Source of the DNA: Croceibacter atlanticus HTCC2559
Lineage (GTDB): Bacteria > Bacteroidota > Bacteroidia > Flavobacteriales > Flavobacteriaceae
Direction: 5' to 3'
DNA length: 64,000 nt
Assembly: GCF_000196315.1 (NCBI RefSeq)
Contig: NC_014230.1
Location: 2,876,501 to 2,940,500, forward strand
Shown piece by piece: positions 50,872-60,199 of this stretch. The notes beneath the pieces were generated by a model. It was not told the DNA's origin. It saw only the letters and a list, made by a program, of their open reading frames with translations, and made no database searches. Numbering within the stretch: the first letter of the stretch is position 1; every line of letters starts with the position of its first letter. The position numbers were made by a program, and so were the translations under genes.

Positions 50872-52104
50872 CTAATCTAAAAATGAATTTAATGGCAATT
50901 GACCAACTTGTATTTTACTACCTTTTTCATTAGTAACTTTGGTCCAAGCAACAAATACGCGATCCTTAAAAATTTCGAGTTGAGGAAAACCACTAGATCG
51001 TTTTTCTGAAGTATCTGAAATTGTAACCACCTTTCCTAATTTACCATCTTTAGAAACTGTTCTTGCATATATAGATGCGTCTTCTAACCAACTTACTATT
51101 GCTGTTTGCTCATTTATTAAATCTACATCTACACGACCATTAGGGTTACCCAAATCTACCTTAATAGGTTTCAAAAAATGCTCTCCAGCGTCTTCAGAGA
51201 AAATCACATTTACTTGTGAGGCTTCATTAGGTGCCGCAAACCAAGCTACTACCAAAGTGTTTTCTATTGATGCCGCACGTGGTCCATTTACAGGACAGCC
51301 ATTTATTTTCCAGTTGTCATTATATAGTGTTTTAGGACTTGTCCACGTATCATTTACAAATCTTACAATACTCATATCTCGTACCTCAGCATCGCTCCTA
51401 TCTCTATAAATAACAACGGGACCATTAGCTGTAAGTGCAGCAGTTGTTTGGCAACAATCGCACACTTTGCCATCGAGCTCAACACTATTGTAAATTTCAC
51501 CTTCAGGTGTTACAAAAGCTCCACGAATTGTCATTGCGCGTTTATCTTCAGAAACATTTACTGTATGACGACCATCTAACCAGGTTACAAAAAACTCTTG
51601 GTCTGGCATAGGCAACATAGACACAAAACCGTGTTCTGCTTCAACATTATCCTTATGAAGTTTAAACGACTGTGACCAAGACGAATCCTTAACTTTTCTG
51701 TTAAGCATAACATCATAGGTATAAATTCCTGTAGCAGATTTTTGCAACGTGTGTGCTAAAAACAGATTGTCATTTCCTGAAATTACTGGATAATCTGCCC
51801 AATTCACAAACCAGTTACTACCTTGAGTTATGGTTTCTGGAGTAGAAAATGAAGTGTTGCCCAACTTAGCATATTTGAGTTTGAATACACTGTCATTTTC
51901 AGTTTCTTGCCAACTCACATACACATCTTCATCTGTAGCTAAAAGATAAGGTGTTAAACTTTTGGAGGCCAACTGCATTGAAAACAACTCAACCGTTGTT
52001 GTGTTAGAATTGGGGTTTTCAATATTCTCTAACTTTTCCTTAGAGCTGTTTTTACAAGAGATTAAACTTAATATAAGTAAAAAGAAACCTGTAAACCTTA
52101 TCAT
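50872..52104 (-). CDS. Lipoprotein with sialidase-like beta-propeller fold
   Basis: 410 residues. Lipoprotein signal with Cys about 17 (LLILSLISC). Repeated blades carry W-x-D/S-x-G-type motifs (LYVSWQETEND, FFVTWLDGRH, VVAWFAAPNEAS, AIVSWLED, VFVAWTKV), a six-bladed propeller pattern. An unusual CDCCQT cluster at about residues 209-214 could bind metal or heme. I do not see sialidase catalytic residues, so the enzyme activity is open. It may share the transcript of rimO, 13 bp upstream. Confidence 0.75.
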   Translation of the reverse strand: MIRFTGFFLLILSLISCKNSSKEKLENIENPNSNTTTVELFSMQLASKSLTPYLLATDEDVYVSWQETENDSVFKLKYAKLGNTSFSTPETITQGSNWFVNWADYPVISGNDNLFLAHTLQKSATGIYTYDVMLNRKVKDSSWSQSFKLHKDNVEAEHGFVSMLPMPDQEFFVTWLDGRHTVNVSEDKRAMTIRGAFVTPEGEIYNSVELDGKVCDCCQTTAALTANGPVVIYRDRSDAEVRDMSIVRFVNDTWTSPKTLYNDNWKINGCPVNGPRAASIENTLVVAWFAAPNEASQVNVIFSEDAGEHFLKPIKVDLGNPNGRVDVDLINEQTAIVSWLEDASIYARTVSKDGKLGKVVTISDTSEKRSSGFPQLEIFKDRVFVAWTKVTNEKGSKIQVGQLPLNSFLD

Positions 52105-52117
52105 AATTTAGAAACGT

Positions 52118-53425
52118 TTAATTGATAACTGGTTCTGCATACAAATCGAAATCTGAAGCTTCAGTAATTTTTACAGTTACAAACTCTGCAGTTTTCAGGT
52201 AGTGTTTTTCAGCATCTATTAATACTTCATTATCTACATCTGGAGAATCAAATTCTGTTCTTCCTACAAAATAGCCACCTTCTTTTCTATCTATAACAAC
52301 CTTAAACTCCTTACCAATATGCTGCTGGTTAAGTTCCCAAGATATTTGTCCTTGAATTTCCATAATCTGGTTAGCTCTATCTTGCTTTACATCTTCCGGA
52401 ACATCATCCTCTAAATTATAGGCGTGCGTGTTTTCTTCGTGGGAATAGGTAAAACACCCTAAACGCTCAAAACGCATATCTTTAACCCATTGCTTAAGAA
52501 TTTGGAAATCTTCTTCAGTTTCGCCTGGGTATCCAACTATTAAAGTAGTCCTAATTGCCATAGTAGGCACCTTAGCTCTAAATTCTTTAAGTAGCTTAGT
52601 GGTTTTCTCCTGTGTTGTACCTCGACGCATAGACTTAAGAATCTTATCTGATATGTGTTGAAGCGGTATATCTAAATAATTACAAATTTTAGGCTCCTCA
52701 TTCATAACATCTAAAACATCCATAGGGAATCCTGTTGGAAATGCGTAGTGTAATCTTATCCACTCAATACCTTCAACCTTAACAAGCTCTCTTAACAGCT
52801 CTGCAAGATTTCTCTTCTTATATAAATCTAAGCCATAATAAGTAAGGTCTTGAGCAATAAGAATAAGTTCCTTTACTCCGTTTGCTGCAAGGCTTTTAGC
52901 ATCTGCTACAATATCCTCAATAGGAGTAGATCTGTGTTTACCTCTCATTAAAGGAATTGCACAAAATGAACAAGGCCTATCACAACCTTCGGCTATCTTT
53001 AAATAAGCATAGTTCTTTGGAGTTGTGGTTACACGCTCACCGACTAATTCATGTTTATAATCTGCTCCCAATGCTTTTAAAAGACTTGGCAACTCTGTAG
53101 TTCCAAAATATTGATCTACTTCTGGAATATCTTTTTGCAAGTCTGGCTTATAGCGTTCAGACAAACAGCCTGTAACAAAGACTTTATCTATAATACCTTC
53201 TTCTTTTTGCTTTACAGCATCTAATATGGTATTTACACTTTGCTCTTTAGCGTTATCTATAAAGCCACACGTATTAATGACCACTACATTACCTTCTTCC
53301 TCATGAACAACATCTTTATTGTTAGCCTTTAGCTGTCCCATTAGCACCTCACTGTCGTAAACATTCTTACTACAGCCTAAAGTGATAACGTTAATCTTGT
53401 TCTTTTTCCTTGTTTTTGTACGCAT
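52118..53425 (-). CDS. rimO: Ribosomal protein S12 methylthiotransferase RimO
   Basis: 435 residues. UPF0004 N-terminal domain (NVITLGCSKNVYDSEVLMGQL, with cysteines of the auxiliary cluster), radical-SAM domain with CxxxCxxC in EGCDRPCSFCAIPLMRG, and a TRAM domain (about 365-430). Adds a thiomethyl group to an aspartate of ribosomal S12. A minus-strand TATCTTTG box at 53451-53458 lies 26 bp before the start. Confidence 0.95.
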   Translation of the reverse strand: MRTKTRKKNKINVITLGCSKNVYDSEVLMGQLKANNKDVVHEEEGNVVVINTCGFIDNAKEQSVNTILDAVKQKEEGIIDKVFVTGCLSERYKPDLQKDIPEVDQYFGTTELPSLLKALGADYKHELVGERVTTTPKNYAYLKIAEGCDRPCSFCAIPLMRGKHRSTPIEDIVADAKSLAANGVKELILIAQDLTYYGLDLYKKRNLAELLRELVKVEGIEWIRLHYAFPTGFPMDVLDVMNEEPKICNYLDIPLQHISDKILKSMRRGTTQEKTTKLLKEFRAKVPTMAIRTTLIVGYPGETEEDFQILKQWVKDMRFERLGCFTYSHEENTHAYNLEDDVPEDVKQDRANQIMEIQGQISWELNQQHIGKEFKVVIDRKEGGYFVGRTEFDSPDVDNEVLIDAEKHYLKTAEFVTVKITEASDFDLYAEPVIN

Positions 53426-53450
53426 TGCTTATATTGAAAAAAATGTGTGC

Positions 53451-53458
53451 AAAGATAG
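53451..53458 (-). promoter_or_regulatory. Candidate -7 element for rimO
   Basis: Minus strand TATCTTTG matches TAnnTTTG 26 bp before the rimO start. The same box occurs before clpS (40833-40840) and truA (50230-50237). No TTG at the expected spacing. Confidence 0.45.
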
Positions 53459-53543
53459 CGCCTTAAATTTAGAAGAGCGAATTCGAACGTGTTAACTTTA
53501 GCGTGAGCATTAAACTATTTTATATCTTAGCTGTCAAACACTT

Positions 53544-54653
53544 ATGAAAGCAATTTATCTCTTTTATTTAATAGTCTTTAGCTTGAGCTGCACTAGCTCT
53601 ACAGATTTTGTTGATGAAACTGAAAATCCTACTGAAGAGACACCTGAAACACCAACCAATAGCACATTATATTTTCCGCCTATTAATTCTGAAAACTGGG
53701 ATACAGCTACACCAGAATCTTTAGGTTGGCACACAGAAAATATTGATGTTTTAGACGAATTTCTAGTACAAAGCGGTACTAAAGCTTTTATAATATTAAG
53801 CAAAGGCAAAATAATATTAGAAAAGTATTACAATAACAGTGAAGCTTCAGATAATTTACCTTGGAACTCTGCAGGTAAGACACTTACAGCGTTCTTTATT
53901 TTACAAGCTGCAGAAAACAACTTAATTCATTTAGATGATCCGACAACTAGTTATTTAGGAGTTGGGTGGACTAATATGACACCAGAACAGGAACAGAATA
54001 TTACCATAAGGCACCAAATGACAATGACTTCTGGCGGCGATTTTACTGTTGAAAATACTTCTTGTACAGACCCTGAATGTTTAAATTATTTAAATGATCC
54101 TGACACCAATTGGTATTATCACAATGCATTTTACTCATTATTACAACCAGTTTTAAATAATGCTATCCCAGATGGTTTTGATTCATACTTCGAGACTAAT
54201 TTGAAGAATAAAATTGGTATGAATGGAGCTTGGATTCAGCTTGGTTATGTAAGGGTATATTTTAGCACAGCGAGAAGCATGGCAAGATTTGGGTTATTAA
54301 ATTTAAGCAAAGGTATTTGGAATACAGAAGAATTACTTTCTGCAGAACTTGTTACAGAAAGCCAAACATCCTCGCAAGAATTAAATCCAGCTTACGGTTA
54401 TTTATGGTGGCTTAATGGAAAGTCTACTTACAAATTGCCTACTTTAAACGCTACATTTAACGGAGAGCTTATTCCAAATGCTCCAGCAGATCTTGTTGCT
54501 GGTTTAGGTAAAAACGATCAGAAACTTTATGTTATACCTAGCAAAGACTTAGTGATTGTAAGAATGGGAGACGCATCTGACGCTGAACTACAAGGACCAT
54601 CTGGTTATGACAATGAGTTATGGGAAAAATTAAACCTTGTATTTGGTGATTAA
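53544..54653 (+). CDS. Serine hydrolase lipoprotein (class C beta-lactamase fold)
   Basis: 369 residues. Lipoprotein signal with Cys about 16 (FSLSC). SxxK-type catalytic serine/lysine in WNSAGKTLTAFF, the Tyr-containing loop region in TNWYYHNAFYSLLQP, and a late GLGKNDQKLYVIP in place of the KTG box. It belongs to the esterase/D-Ala-D-Ala peptidase group that shares the class C fold; clinical beta-lactamase activity is unlikely. It meets ftsY tail to tail with an 8-bp gap. Confidence 0.83.
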   Translation: MKAIYLFYLIVFSLSCTSSTDFVDETENPTEETPETPTNSTLYFPPINSENWDTATPESLGWHTENIDVLDEFLVQSGTKAFIILSKGKIILEKYYNNSEASDNLPWNSAGKTLTAFFILQAAENNLIHLDDPTTSYLGVGWTNMTPEQEQNITIRHQMTMTSGGDFTVENTSCTDPECLNYLNDPDTNWYYHNAFYSLLQPVLNNAIPDGFDSYFETNLKNKIGMNGAWIQLGYVRVYFSTARSMARFGLLNLSKGIWNTEELLSAELVTESQTSSQELNPAYGYLWWLNGKSTYKLPTLNATFNGELIPNAPADLVAGLGKNDQKLYVIPSKDLVIVRMGDASDAELQGPSGYDNELWEKLNLVFGD

Positions 54654-54661
54654 ACAGTTCT

Positions 54662-55615
54662 TTATTTGAAAAAAGAGTCTACAAATTCAAATTTATCGAA
54701 GGCTTGAAGATCTTCAATACCTTCTCCTACTCCAATATATTTTACAGGAATTTGAAACTGGTCACTAATACCAATAACAACACCACCTTTAGCAGTACCA
54801 TCTAATTTTGTAATAGCAAGACTTGTAACTTCTGTAGCTGCAGTAAATTGTTTAGCCTGCTCAAATGCATTTTGTCCTGTAGAGCCATCTAAAACTAACA
54901 ACACTTCATCTGGTACATTATCTGCAACTTTCTGCATTACACGTTTAACCTTACTTAACTCATTCATAAGGTTTACCTTGTTATGTAAACGACCTGCAGT
55001 ATCAACTAAGACTACATCTGCATTTTGTTTCACAGCTTCTTGCACAGTTTCAAAAGCAACAGATGCTGGGTCACTTCCCATTTGCTGTTTAACAATAGGA
55101 ACACCTGTACGGTCTGCCCAAACTTGGAGTTGGTCTATAGCGGCAGCTCTAAACGTATCTGCTGCGCCCAATACAACATTCTTACCTTGACTTTTAAATT
55201 GATGTGCCAGTTTACCAATAGTTGTAGTCTTACCTACACCATTAACACCAACAACCATTATTACATATGGTTTTTTACCTTCCGGAATATGAAAACCTAA
55301 TTTAGAATCGGTTTCTGTTTCGCTTAAAAGACCTGCAATTTCTTCTCTAAGAATAAGATTAAGCTCATCTGTACCAAGATATTTATCTTTAGCAACGCGT
55401 TCTTCAATACGTTTGATGATTTTTATAGTTGTAGTAACACCAACATCACTAGCTACAAGAATTTCTTCAAGTTCATCTAGAACATCATCATCTACTTTAG
55501 ATTTTCCTGCAACTGCTTTAGATAATTTACCAAAGAAAGAAGATTTACTTTTTTCTAATCCTTTATCTAAGGTTTCTTTTTTTTCTTTAGAGAATAAGTT
55601 TTTAAATAATGCCAT
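54662..55615 (-). CDS. ftsY: Signal recognition particle receptor FtsY
   Basis: 317 residues. Short N-terminal helical part, N domain, then SRP GTPase with GVNGVGKTTTIGKLA (P loop), ADTFRAAAIDQL, VLVDTAGRL, TKLDGTAKGG and IGVGEGIEDLQAF. It docks SRP-ribosome complexes at the membrane. It lacks the long acidic A domain of E. coli FtsY, as is normal in Bacteroidota. It has its own candidate promoter and follows the terminator of the DUF4295 unit. Confidence 0.96.
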   Translation of the reverse strand: MALFKNLFSKEKKETLDKGLEKSKSSFFGKLSKAVAGKSKVDDDVLDELEEILVASDVGVTTTIKIIKRIEERVAKDKYLGTDELNLILREEIAGLLSETETDSKLGFHIPEGKKPYVIMVVGVNGVGKTTTIGKLAHQFKSQGKNVVLGAADTFRAAAIDQLQVWADRTGVPIVKQQMGSDPASVAFETVQEAVKQNADVVLVDTAGRLHNKVNLMNELSKVKRVMQKVADNVPDEVLLVLDGSTGQNAFEQAKQFTAATEVTSLAITKLDGTAKGGVVIGISDQFQIPVKYIGVGEGIEDLQAFDKFEFVDSFFK

Positions 55616-55666
55616 AGTTAAAACCGGAAAGCCAAGAGGCGGTTATATTGTTAAGTATTTGTATTG

Positions 55667-55674
55667 CAAATATA
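55667..55674 (-). promoter_or_regulatory. Candidate -7 element for ftsY
   Basis: The minus strand has TATATTTG 51 bp before the ftsY ATG, just after the terminator of the upstream unit. The TTG partner is not at the expected distance. Confidence 0.45.
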
Positions 55675-55683
55675 CTAAAATAG

Positions 55684-55712
55684 AAAAAGCCGTTTCTGTT
55701 TTAGAAACGGCT
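55684..55712 (-). terminator. Terminator after the rpmB-rpmG-DUF4295 unit
   Basis: AGCCGTTTCT and AGAAACGGCT form a perfect 10-bp stem with a 5-nt loop; the minus strand then shows TTTTT. It separates the ribosomal unit from ftsY. Confidence 0.85.
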
Positions 55713-55735
55713 AAATACAAATATTATAGTAAGAC

Positions 55736-55888
55736 TTATTTCTTAGCGAAAAAGTCATTCACACTGTCTGGGTCCATTACAGACTCAACAAATGTATAAG
55801 CTCCTGTCTTAGGCGACTTCACCATTTTAATGGCTTTAGTTAATCGCTTAGATCCTGTCTGTAAACTTGCTACTGATTTCTTTGCCAT
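55736..55888 (-). CDS. DUF4295 small protein
   Basis: 50 residues, too short for many gene finders but clear: MAKKSVASLQTGSKRLTKAI, then KMVKSPKTGAYTFVES and DSVNDFFAKK. DUF4295 is a conserved Bacteroidota protein that almost always follows rpmG, so it is probably a ribosome-associated protein. It begins 6 bp after rpmG. Confidence 0.9.
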   Translation of the reverse strand: MAKKSVASLQTGSKRLTKAIKMVKSPKTGAYTFVESVMDPDSVNDFFAKK

Positions 55889-55894
55889 GGTAAA

Positions 55895-56077
55895 TTATTT
55901 TATCTCCTTGTGAATTGTCATTTTACGTAGGATAGGATTAAATTTCTTAATCTCTAATCTGTCCGGTGTATTTTTCTTGTTCTTGGTAGTGATGTAACGA
56001 GACGTTCCTGGTTTACCAGAATCCTTGTGCTCTGTGCACTCCAAAATCACTTGTACTCTATTGCCTTTCTTTGCCAT
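55895..56077 (-). CDS. rpmG: Ribosomal protein L33
   Basis: 60 residues. [21 protein letters not shown], then [20 protein letters not shown] and a C-terminal [15 protein letters not shown]. Only one cysteine remains, so this is the zinc-free (C-) form. Second gene of the rpmB unit. Confidence 0.97.
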   Translation of the reverse strand: MAKKGNRVQVILECTEHKDSGKPGTSRYITTKNKKNTPDRLEIKKFNPILRKMTIHKEIK

Positions 56078-56097
56078 ATCTTAAAACTTTGACGGTC

Positions 56098-56337
56098 TTA
56101 TTGGTTTAAAAACCCTTTAGCTCGGGCCTCCTTTATTACTGCTGAAATCCCTTTCTTGTTGATAGTCTTTAAAGCAGACGTTGATATTTTTAGGGTCATC
56201 CACTTATCCTCTTCTGGGATGTAGAAACGCTTTTTGATCAAGTTAACGTTAAATTTACGCTTGGTCTTGTTCATTGCGTGCGATACGTTGTTTCCAACCA
56301 TCGCTCTTTTTCCTGTAAGTTCACAAACTCTTGACAT
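56098..56337 (-). CDS. rpmB: Ribosomal protein L28
   Basis: 79 residues. [21 protein letters not shown] and [20 protein letters not shown] are typical of the Bacteroidota form. It is the first gene of the rpmB-rpmG-DUF4295 unit and is preceded by the best Bacteroidota-type promoter in the window. Confidence 0.97.
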   Translation of the reverse strand: MSRVCELTGKRAMVGNNVSHAMNKTKRKFNVNLIKKRFYIPEEDKWMTLKISTSALKTINKKGISAVIKEARAKGFLNQ

Positions 56338-56372
56338 GTTTCTATTGTTTAGCGTTATTTCAAAACAGATTG

Positions 56373-56402
56373 CAAAATTAAGAAATCTTATAAGACTGGC
56401 AA
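56373..56402 (-). promoter_or_regulatory. Promoter of the rpmB unit
   Basis: On the minus strand TTG, a spacer of exactly 19 bp, and TAATTTTG: a textbook Bacteroidota primary-sigma promoter. The start codon is about 36 bp downstream of the box. Confidence 0.75.
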
Positions 56403-56421
56403 CTATTTATGAGAAAATATT

Positions 56422-57669
56422 TTATAGTTTTTGCAAATCTTTCAATAGCAACTCTAATGCCTTGTTCACAGCCTTTCGAGTAGTTTTTTCTCTGTGGTTA
56501 CCAAAATTAAATTTATGAACCTTGGTTTCTTCAGGAGAAGAAACGCCAATAAAAACTGTACCAACCTCTTGTTTACTATCTCCTTTTGTGGGTCCTGCAA
56601 CTCCTGTTACAGAAATTGAATATTCACTATTAAACTTTTGTTTTACCTTATCTGCCATTTCTTTTGCAACTGCTTCACTTACAACACCATATTTTGTTAT
56701 AAATGCCATATCTATACCTAATAAGGCTTCTTTAGATTGGGTAGCATAGGTTACCATACCTCCAACAAAATAAGAAGACGCACCTGGATTTGCAGTAAAC
56801 CTAGAAGCTATTAATCCTCCAGTACAACTTTCTGCTAAAGACAGTGTTGCATTTTTAGTAGCTAATAGCTTACCTATTTCTTGCTCTATACTATCTTCTC
56901 CTTCGTATCCAAAAATAATATCTCCTATAAGTTTATGCAGACTAACTATTTGGCGTTCTATCTCTGTCTTTAAAATTTCCTCATCGTCTCCTTTAGCTGT
57001 TAAGCGTAACCTTACCTTACCTAAACTTGGCAAATAAGCAAGTTTTATAAATTTTGGAAGATTAGTTTCCCAATCTTCTATTTTATCTGCTATAATACTT
57101 TCTCCTAAGCCATATGTAAGCACTGTTTTGTGAAGAATAAATGGGCGCTTGTACTTTTGTTGAAGTCGTGGAATAACTTCAGACTCAATTAAGCCTTTCA
57201 TTTCATAAGGCACGCCAGGCATAGATACGTATACTTTATTATCTTTTTCTATCCAAATTCCTGGAGCTGTTCCAAATTGATTATGTAAAACAGTTGCTTT
57301 AGAAGGCACCAATGCCTGCATTCTATTTGAGTCTAAAATTTGTTGTTTTACATAGTTTTCAAACAAATGCTCTACGTGATTTAAAACATCTTTATTTTCA
57401 ACTAAAGTATCGTTAAAATATTCACATAAAGTATGCTTAGTGATATCGTCTTTGGTAGGCCCTAAGCCACCTGTTATTAAAATTATATCTGCACGACTTG
57501 ACGCCTCTTCAAGAGCATTTAAAATATGCTGACGGTCGTCCTGAATAGATGAGATCTGATACACAGAAACACCTATTTTATTAAGTTCTTTTGAAATAAA
57601 GACAGAATTAGTATCTACAATTTGACCTATGAGAATCTCATCGCCAATAGTTATTATCTCTGCATTCAT
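56422..57669 (-). CDS. cinA: CinA-family nicotinamide-nucleotide/competence-damage protein
   Basis: 415 residues. The N-terminal molybdopterin-binding-like domain ([34 protein letters not shown]) with ADP-ribose pyrophosphatase-type function is followed by the C-terminal NMN deamidase domain (about 255-410: [41 protein letters not shown]). Both domains are complete. It overlaps the Hpt gene by one base, in a four-gene unit. Confidence 0.93.
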   Translation of the reverse strand: MNAEIITIGDEILIGQIVDTNSVFISKELNKIGVSVYQISSIQDDRQHILNALEEASSRADIILITGGLGPTKDDITKHTLCEYFNDTLVENKDVLNHVEHLFENYVKQQILDSNRMQALVPSKATVLHNQFGTAPGIWIEKDNKVYVSMPGVPYEMKGLIESEVIPRLQQKYKRPFILHKTVLTYGLGESIIADKIEDWETNLPKFIKLAYLPSLGKVRLRLTAKGDDEEILKTEIERQIVSLHKLIGDIIFGYEGEDSIEQEIGKLLATKNATLSLAESCTGGLIASRFTANPGASSYFVGGMVTYATQSKEALLGIDMAFITKYGVVSEAVAKEMADKVKQKFNSEYSISVTGVAGPTKGDSKQEVGTVFIGVSSPEETKVHKFNFGNHREKTTRKAVNKALELLLKDLQKL

Positions 57670-58001
57670 TATAAACTGTAATCTTCCCTAAGTGACTTAA
57701 TTACTTTGTGAATTGTAGAGCTTATTGCTAAAGATGCTTTAGCCGCATTTTCCTGCTCTGTTTTTCGCTCAGACCAATTCTCAATTACACCAATCTCAAA
57801 ATCTAGGTTTAAACCAAAAGATTTTAAGTTAGGCTTTAGCTTATGTGCATATTGGTATGCCAAGGCTGCATTTCCGTTTTCCACGGCTTCAGAAAGACCA
57901 TTAGCATCTGGCGGCACCTCAACAATAAACGTCTTTATAAGTGTTCTTAAGAACTCCTGATCACCATTTGCAATATCCTTTATATCGTTTAGGTTGTACA
58001 T
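57669..58001 (-). CDS. Stand-alone Hpt (histidine phosphotransfer) domain protein
   Basis: 110 residues, one four-helix Hpt domain with the phosphorylatable histidine in [16 protein letters not shown]. It relays phosphate between hybrid kinases and receivers. No hybrid kinase is nearby, and the kinase at 35.8-36.9 kb is a simple one, so its partners must be elsewhere in the genome. It lies in the exonuclease-FAH-Hpt-cinA unit. Confidence 0.85.
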   Translation of the reverse strand: MYNLNDIKDIANGDQEFLRTLIKTFIVEVPPDANGLSEAVENGNAALAYQYAHKLKPNLKSFGLNLDFEIGVIENWSERKTEQENAAKASLAISSTIHKVIKSLREDYSL

Positions 58002-58002
58002 A

Positions 58003-58617
58003 CTATTTTATTTTAATATTAAATATCTGCTTATCTTCTATAAAGCCCTTTAATTTATCTTCAGGATTTACTTTTCCCACACCAGATGGTGTTCCGGTAA
58101 ATATAACATCTCCAATCTTTAAAGTAAAATACTTGGAGACATATTCTATAAGTTCATCTATCTTCCAAAGCATTAAACTTGTATTTCCTTTTTGTACTAC
58201 TTGAGCATTCTTCTCTAAGGTAAAGTTTAAATTATTAATATCCTCTATTTCAGATTTATTTATCCACGTATCTCCAATTACAGCTGCACCATCAAAACTT
58301 TTTGCTTTCTCCCAAGGCAAGCCCTTTTCTTTTAATTTTTTCTGTAGGTCTCGAGCAGTAAAATCTATTCCTAGTCCAATCTCATTATAATACTTATGAG
58401 CAAATTCTTTTTCTATATGCTTCCCTATTCTATTAATCTTTACCAATACCTCTACCTCATAATGCACATCTGATGAAAAATCTGGAATAAAGAATGGTTG
58501 TTTCTTTAATAGTATTGCTGTATCTGGCTTTAAAAACACTACAGGATCTGTAGGTTTCTCATTATTTAACTCTGCAATATGATCTGTATAATTACGGCCT
58601 ATGCAAATTATTTTCAT
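58003..58617 (-). CDS. Fumarylacetoacetate hydrolase family protein
   Basis: 204 residues, the short form of the FAH superfamily. MKIICIGRNYTDHIAEL, VFLKPDTAIL, HYEVEVLVKI (metal-binding glutamates), GIDFTARDLQ and GDVIFTGTPSGVG. Members act as acylpyruvases, oxaloacetate decarboxylases or related hydrolases; the specific substrate is not predictable. Confidence 0.9.
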   Translation of the reverse strand: MKIICIGRNYTDHIAELNNEKPTDPVVFLKPDTAILLKKQPFFIPDFSSDVHYEVEVLVKINRIGKHIEKEFAHKYYNEIGLGIDFTARDLQKKLKEKGLPWEKAKSFDGAAVIGDTWINKSEIEDINNLNFTLEKNAQVVQKGNTSLMLWKIDELIEYVSKYFTLKIGDVIFTGTPSGVGKVNPEDKLKGFIEDKQIFNIKIK

Positions 58618-58619
58618 AG

Positions 58620-59396
58620 TTAAGAGAGTTTATTGTTTAGGCTTCTTAATTTAATTGCAGTTAGCACCTTTTTAGTATAAAGAGGAAAATCTGCATTTTG
58701 TATCCACCCAAAATAACCTGGTTCATTTTCTAAAACATCTTCAACAAGTTTTCCTTTATGCTTTCCGAAAGAGAATGTTTCTGCACCATCCTTATTGTAA
58801 GCTATAAACCCAGCAAAATCTGCAAAACGTTTTCTTGAACTAAACTCTGCTAGCCACTTTGTATCATTCTGTAGATCTGGATATTTATCTAGTTGCGCTT
58901 TTAAAACCTCGTATGTTGCCTCAGTATCTGCTGCTGCAGAGTGAGCATCTGTTAGGTCTTTGTCACAGTAAAATTTATAGGCAGCTACTAGTGTACGTTG
59001 TTCCATTTTATGAAAAATAGTCTGCACATCGACTGCAGAAGAATTTTTCATATCAAAATCTATATCTGCTCTAAGAAGCTCTTCTGCCAACAATGGTATA
59101 TCGAACCTGTTACTATTAAAACCGCCAAGATCACATCCTTTTATCATTTCATATATAGAAGAAGATAACTCTTTAAAGGTTGGCTCATTAGCAACCTTTT
59201 CATCTGTTATGCCGTGAACAGCTGTAGTTTCTGCAGGAATCGGTCGCTCTGGATTAACCAACCAGGTTTTACTTTCTTTATTACCGTTTGGGAATACTTT
59301 AAGTATAGAAATTTCTACAATTTTATCTTTAGCTACATTTACACCTGTTGTCTCGAGATCAAAAAAACAAATGGGTTTGGTGAGTTTTAATTCCAT
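58620..59396 (-). CDS. DnaQ-like 3'-5' exonuclease
   Basis: 258 residues. DEDD exonuclease: ICFFDLETTGVNVAKDKIVEI (ExoI), GFNSNRFDIPLLAEELL (ExoII) and AHSAAADTEATYEVL (ExoIII, DEDDh). A C-terminal extension (about 185-258, SFGKHKGKLVEDVLENEPGYFGWI) is the DUF3820-like quorum-of-residues domain found in such enzymes. It may proofread DNA polymerase III or trim nucleic acids. First gene of the four-gene unit. Confidence 0.9.
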   Translation of the reverse strand: MELKLTKPICFFDLETTGVNVAKDKIVEISILKVFPNGNKESKTWLVNPERPIPAETTAVHGITDEKVANEPTFKELSSSIYEMIKGCDLGGFNSNRFDIPLLAEELLRADIDFDMKNSSAVDVQTIFHKMEQRTLVAAYKFYCDKDLTDAHSAAADTEATYEVLKAQLDKYPDLQNDTKWLAEFSSRKRFADFAGFIAYNKDGAETFSFGKHKGKLVEDVLENEPGYFGWIQNADFPLYTKKVLTAIKLRSLNNKLS

Positions 59397-59439
59397 ATTC
59401 TATTTTTACTGCTATTTAAAGTTTGGCATTCTTGTTGAA

Positions 59440-59467
59440 CAAAAATAAAGGATAACATTTACATCAA
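59440..59467 (-). promoter_or_regulatory. Promoter of the exonuclease-FAH-Hpt-cinA unit
   Basis: On the minus strand TTG, a 17-bp spacer and TATTTTTG match the Bacteroidota consensus. The start codon of the exonuclease gene is about 44 bp downstream of the box. Confidence 0.6.
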
Positions 59468-59509
59468 GCAGTAAAGCCTAAATTTACTTTTTCAAAATTA
59501 AACGTATTA

Positions 59510-60142
59510 ATGAAACTATTACTAACACTAATAATATTCTGCATATTTTCAACCGGTTATGGTCAATTTGAAGATGATCGCGTAACATTAGTTGAAGACG
59601 TACAACCAAAACGAACTATCATTTCTGTTAAAAATAATACCAACTCTAGCCTGAATGTATTTCTCAAGATTGATGGTGTTGGCTATAGAAGAAGTAGTGA
59701 CAGACCTATTATTAAAGATATTCCCGCTAACGCGCAAGTTGAAATGATTACATTAATACCTCTAAAAAATGAAACATCTTCTTACACGCACCTCTTAGTT
59801 GTAAACGATAAGGAAAAAAATCTTACAGTTGAGTTTGAAGATGACCCTGAATTACAAGATTTTGTTACGCTTTTAGACAATGACCTAGTGGTCTTTACAA
59901 AAGATGAGTGTCCTCGTTGTGACCAGATGATATCTTTAATGCAAAATGAACACACACCTTTTAAAGTGATTAATATAGATGACCGCAAACGATACTACGA
60001 TGCGCTTTACGTTTTGCTAAAACTTGAAAACGAAGAAGATTACAGCGTAAAATTACCCATTGTAAGAAAACGTGGCGAAATGATTTATCCAATTTGGAAT
60101 GTAAGACAAATGGCCAGACTACTTTCTGAAGAGTTTAAATAG
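59510..60142 (+). CDS. Secreted protein with C-terminal glutaredoxin-like domain
   Basis: 210 residues. Signal peptide 1-18 (IFCIFSTGYGQ), an N-terminal beta-rich domain (about 30-115: KRTIISVKNNTNSSLNVFLKI, a transglutaminase/DUF-like sandwich) and a glutaredoxin/thioredoxin-like domain (about 120-205) with redox motif ECPRCDQM and the cis-proline in SVKLPIVRKRGEMIYP. CPRC is a likely active disulfide in the periplasm. The combination is unfamiliar to me. Monocistronic, ended by a strong terminator. Confidence 0.78.
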   Translation: MKLLLTLIIFCIFSTGYGQFEDDRVTLVEDVQPKRTIISVKNNTNSSLNVFLKIDGVGYRRSSDRPIIKDIPANAQVEMITLIPLKNETSSYTHLLVVNDKEKNLTVEFEDDPELQDFVTLLDNDLVVFTKDECPRCDQMISLMQNEHTPFKVINIDDRKRYYDALYVLLKLENEEDYSVKLPIVRKRGEMIYPIWNVRQMARLLSEEFK

Positions 60143-60164
60143 CATGTTTTAATTGTAAAAACAC

Positions 60165-60199
60165 AAACGTTTTCCTTTTTGAATGGAAGACGTTTTTTT
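60165..60199 (+). terminator. Terminator after the glutaredoxin-like gene
   Basis: AAACGTTTTCC and GGAAGACGTTT form an 11-bp stem (one G-U) with a 9-nt loop, followed by seven T. Confidence 0.85.
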
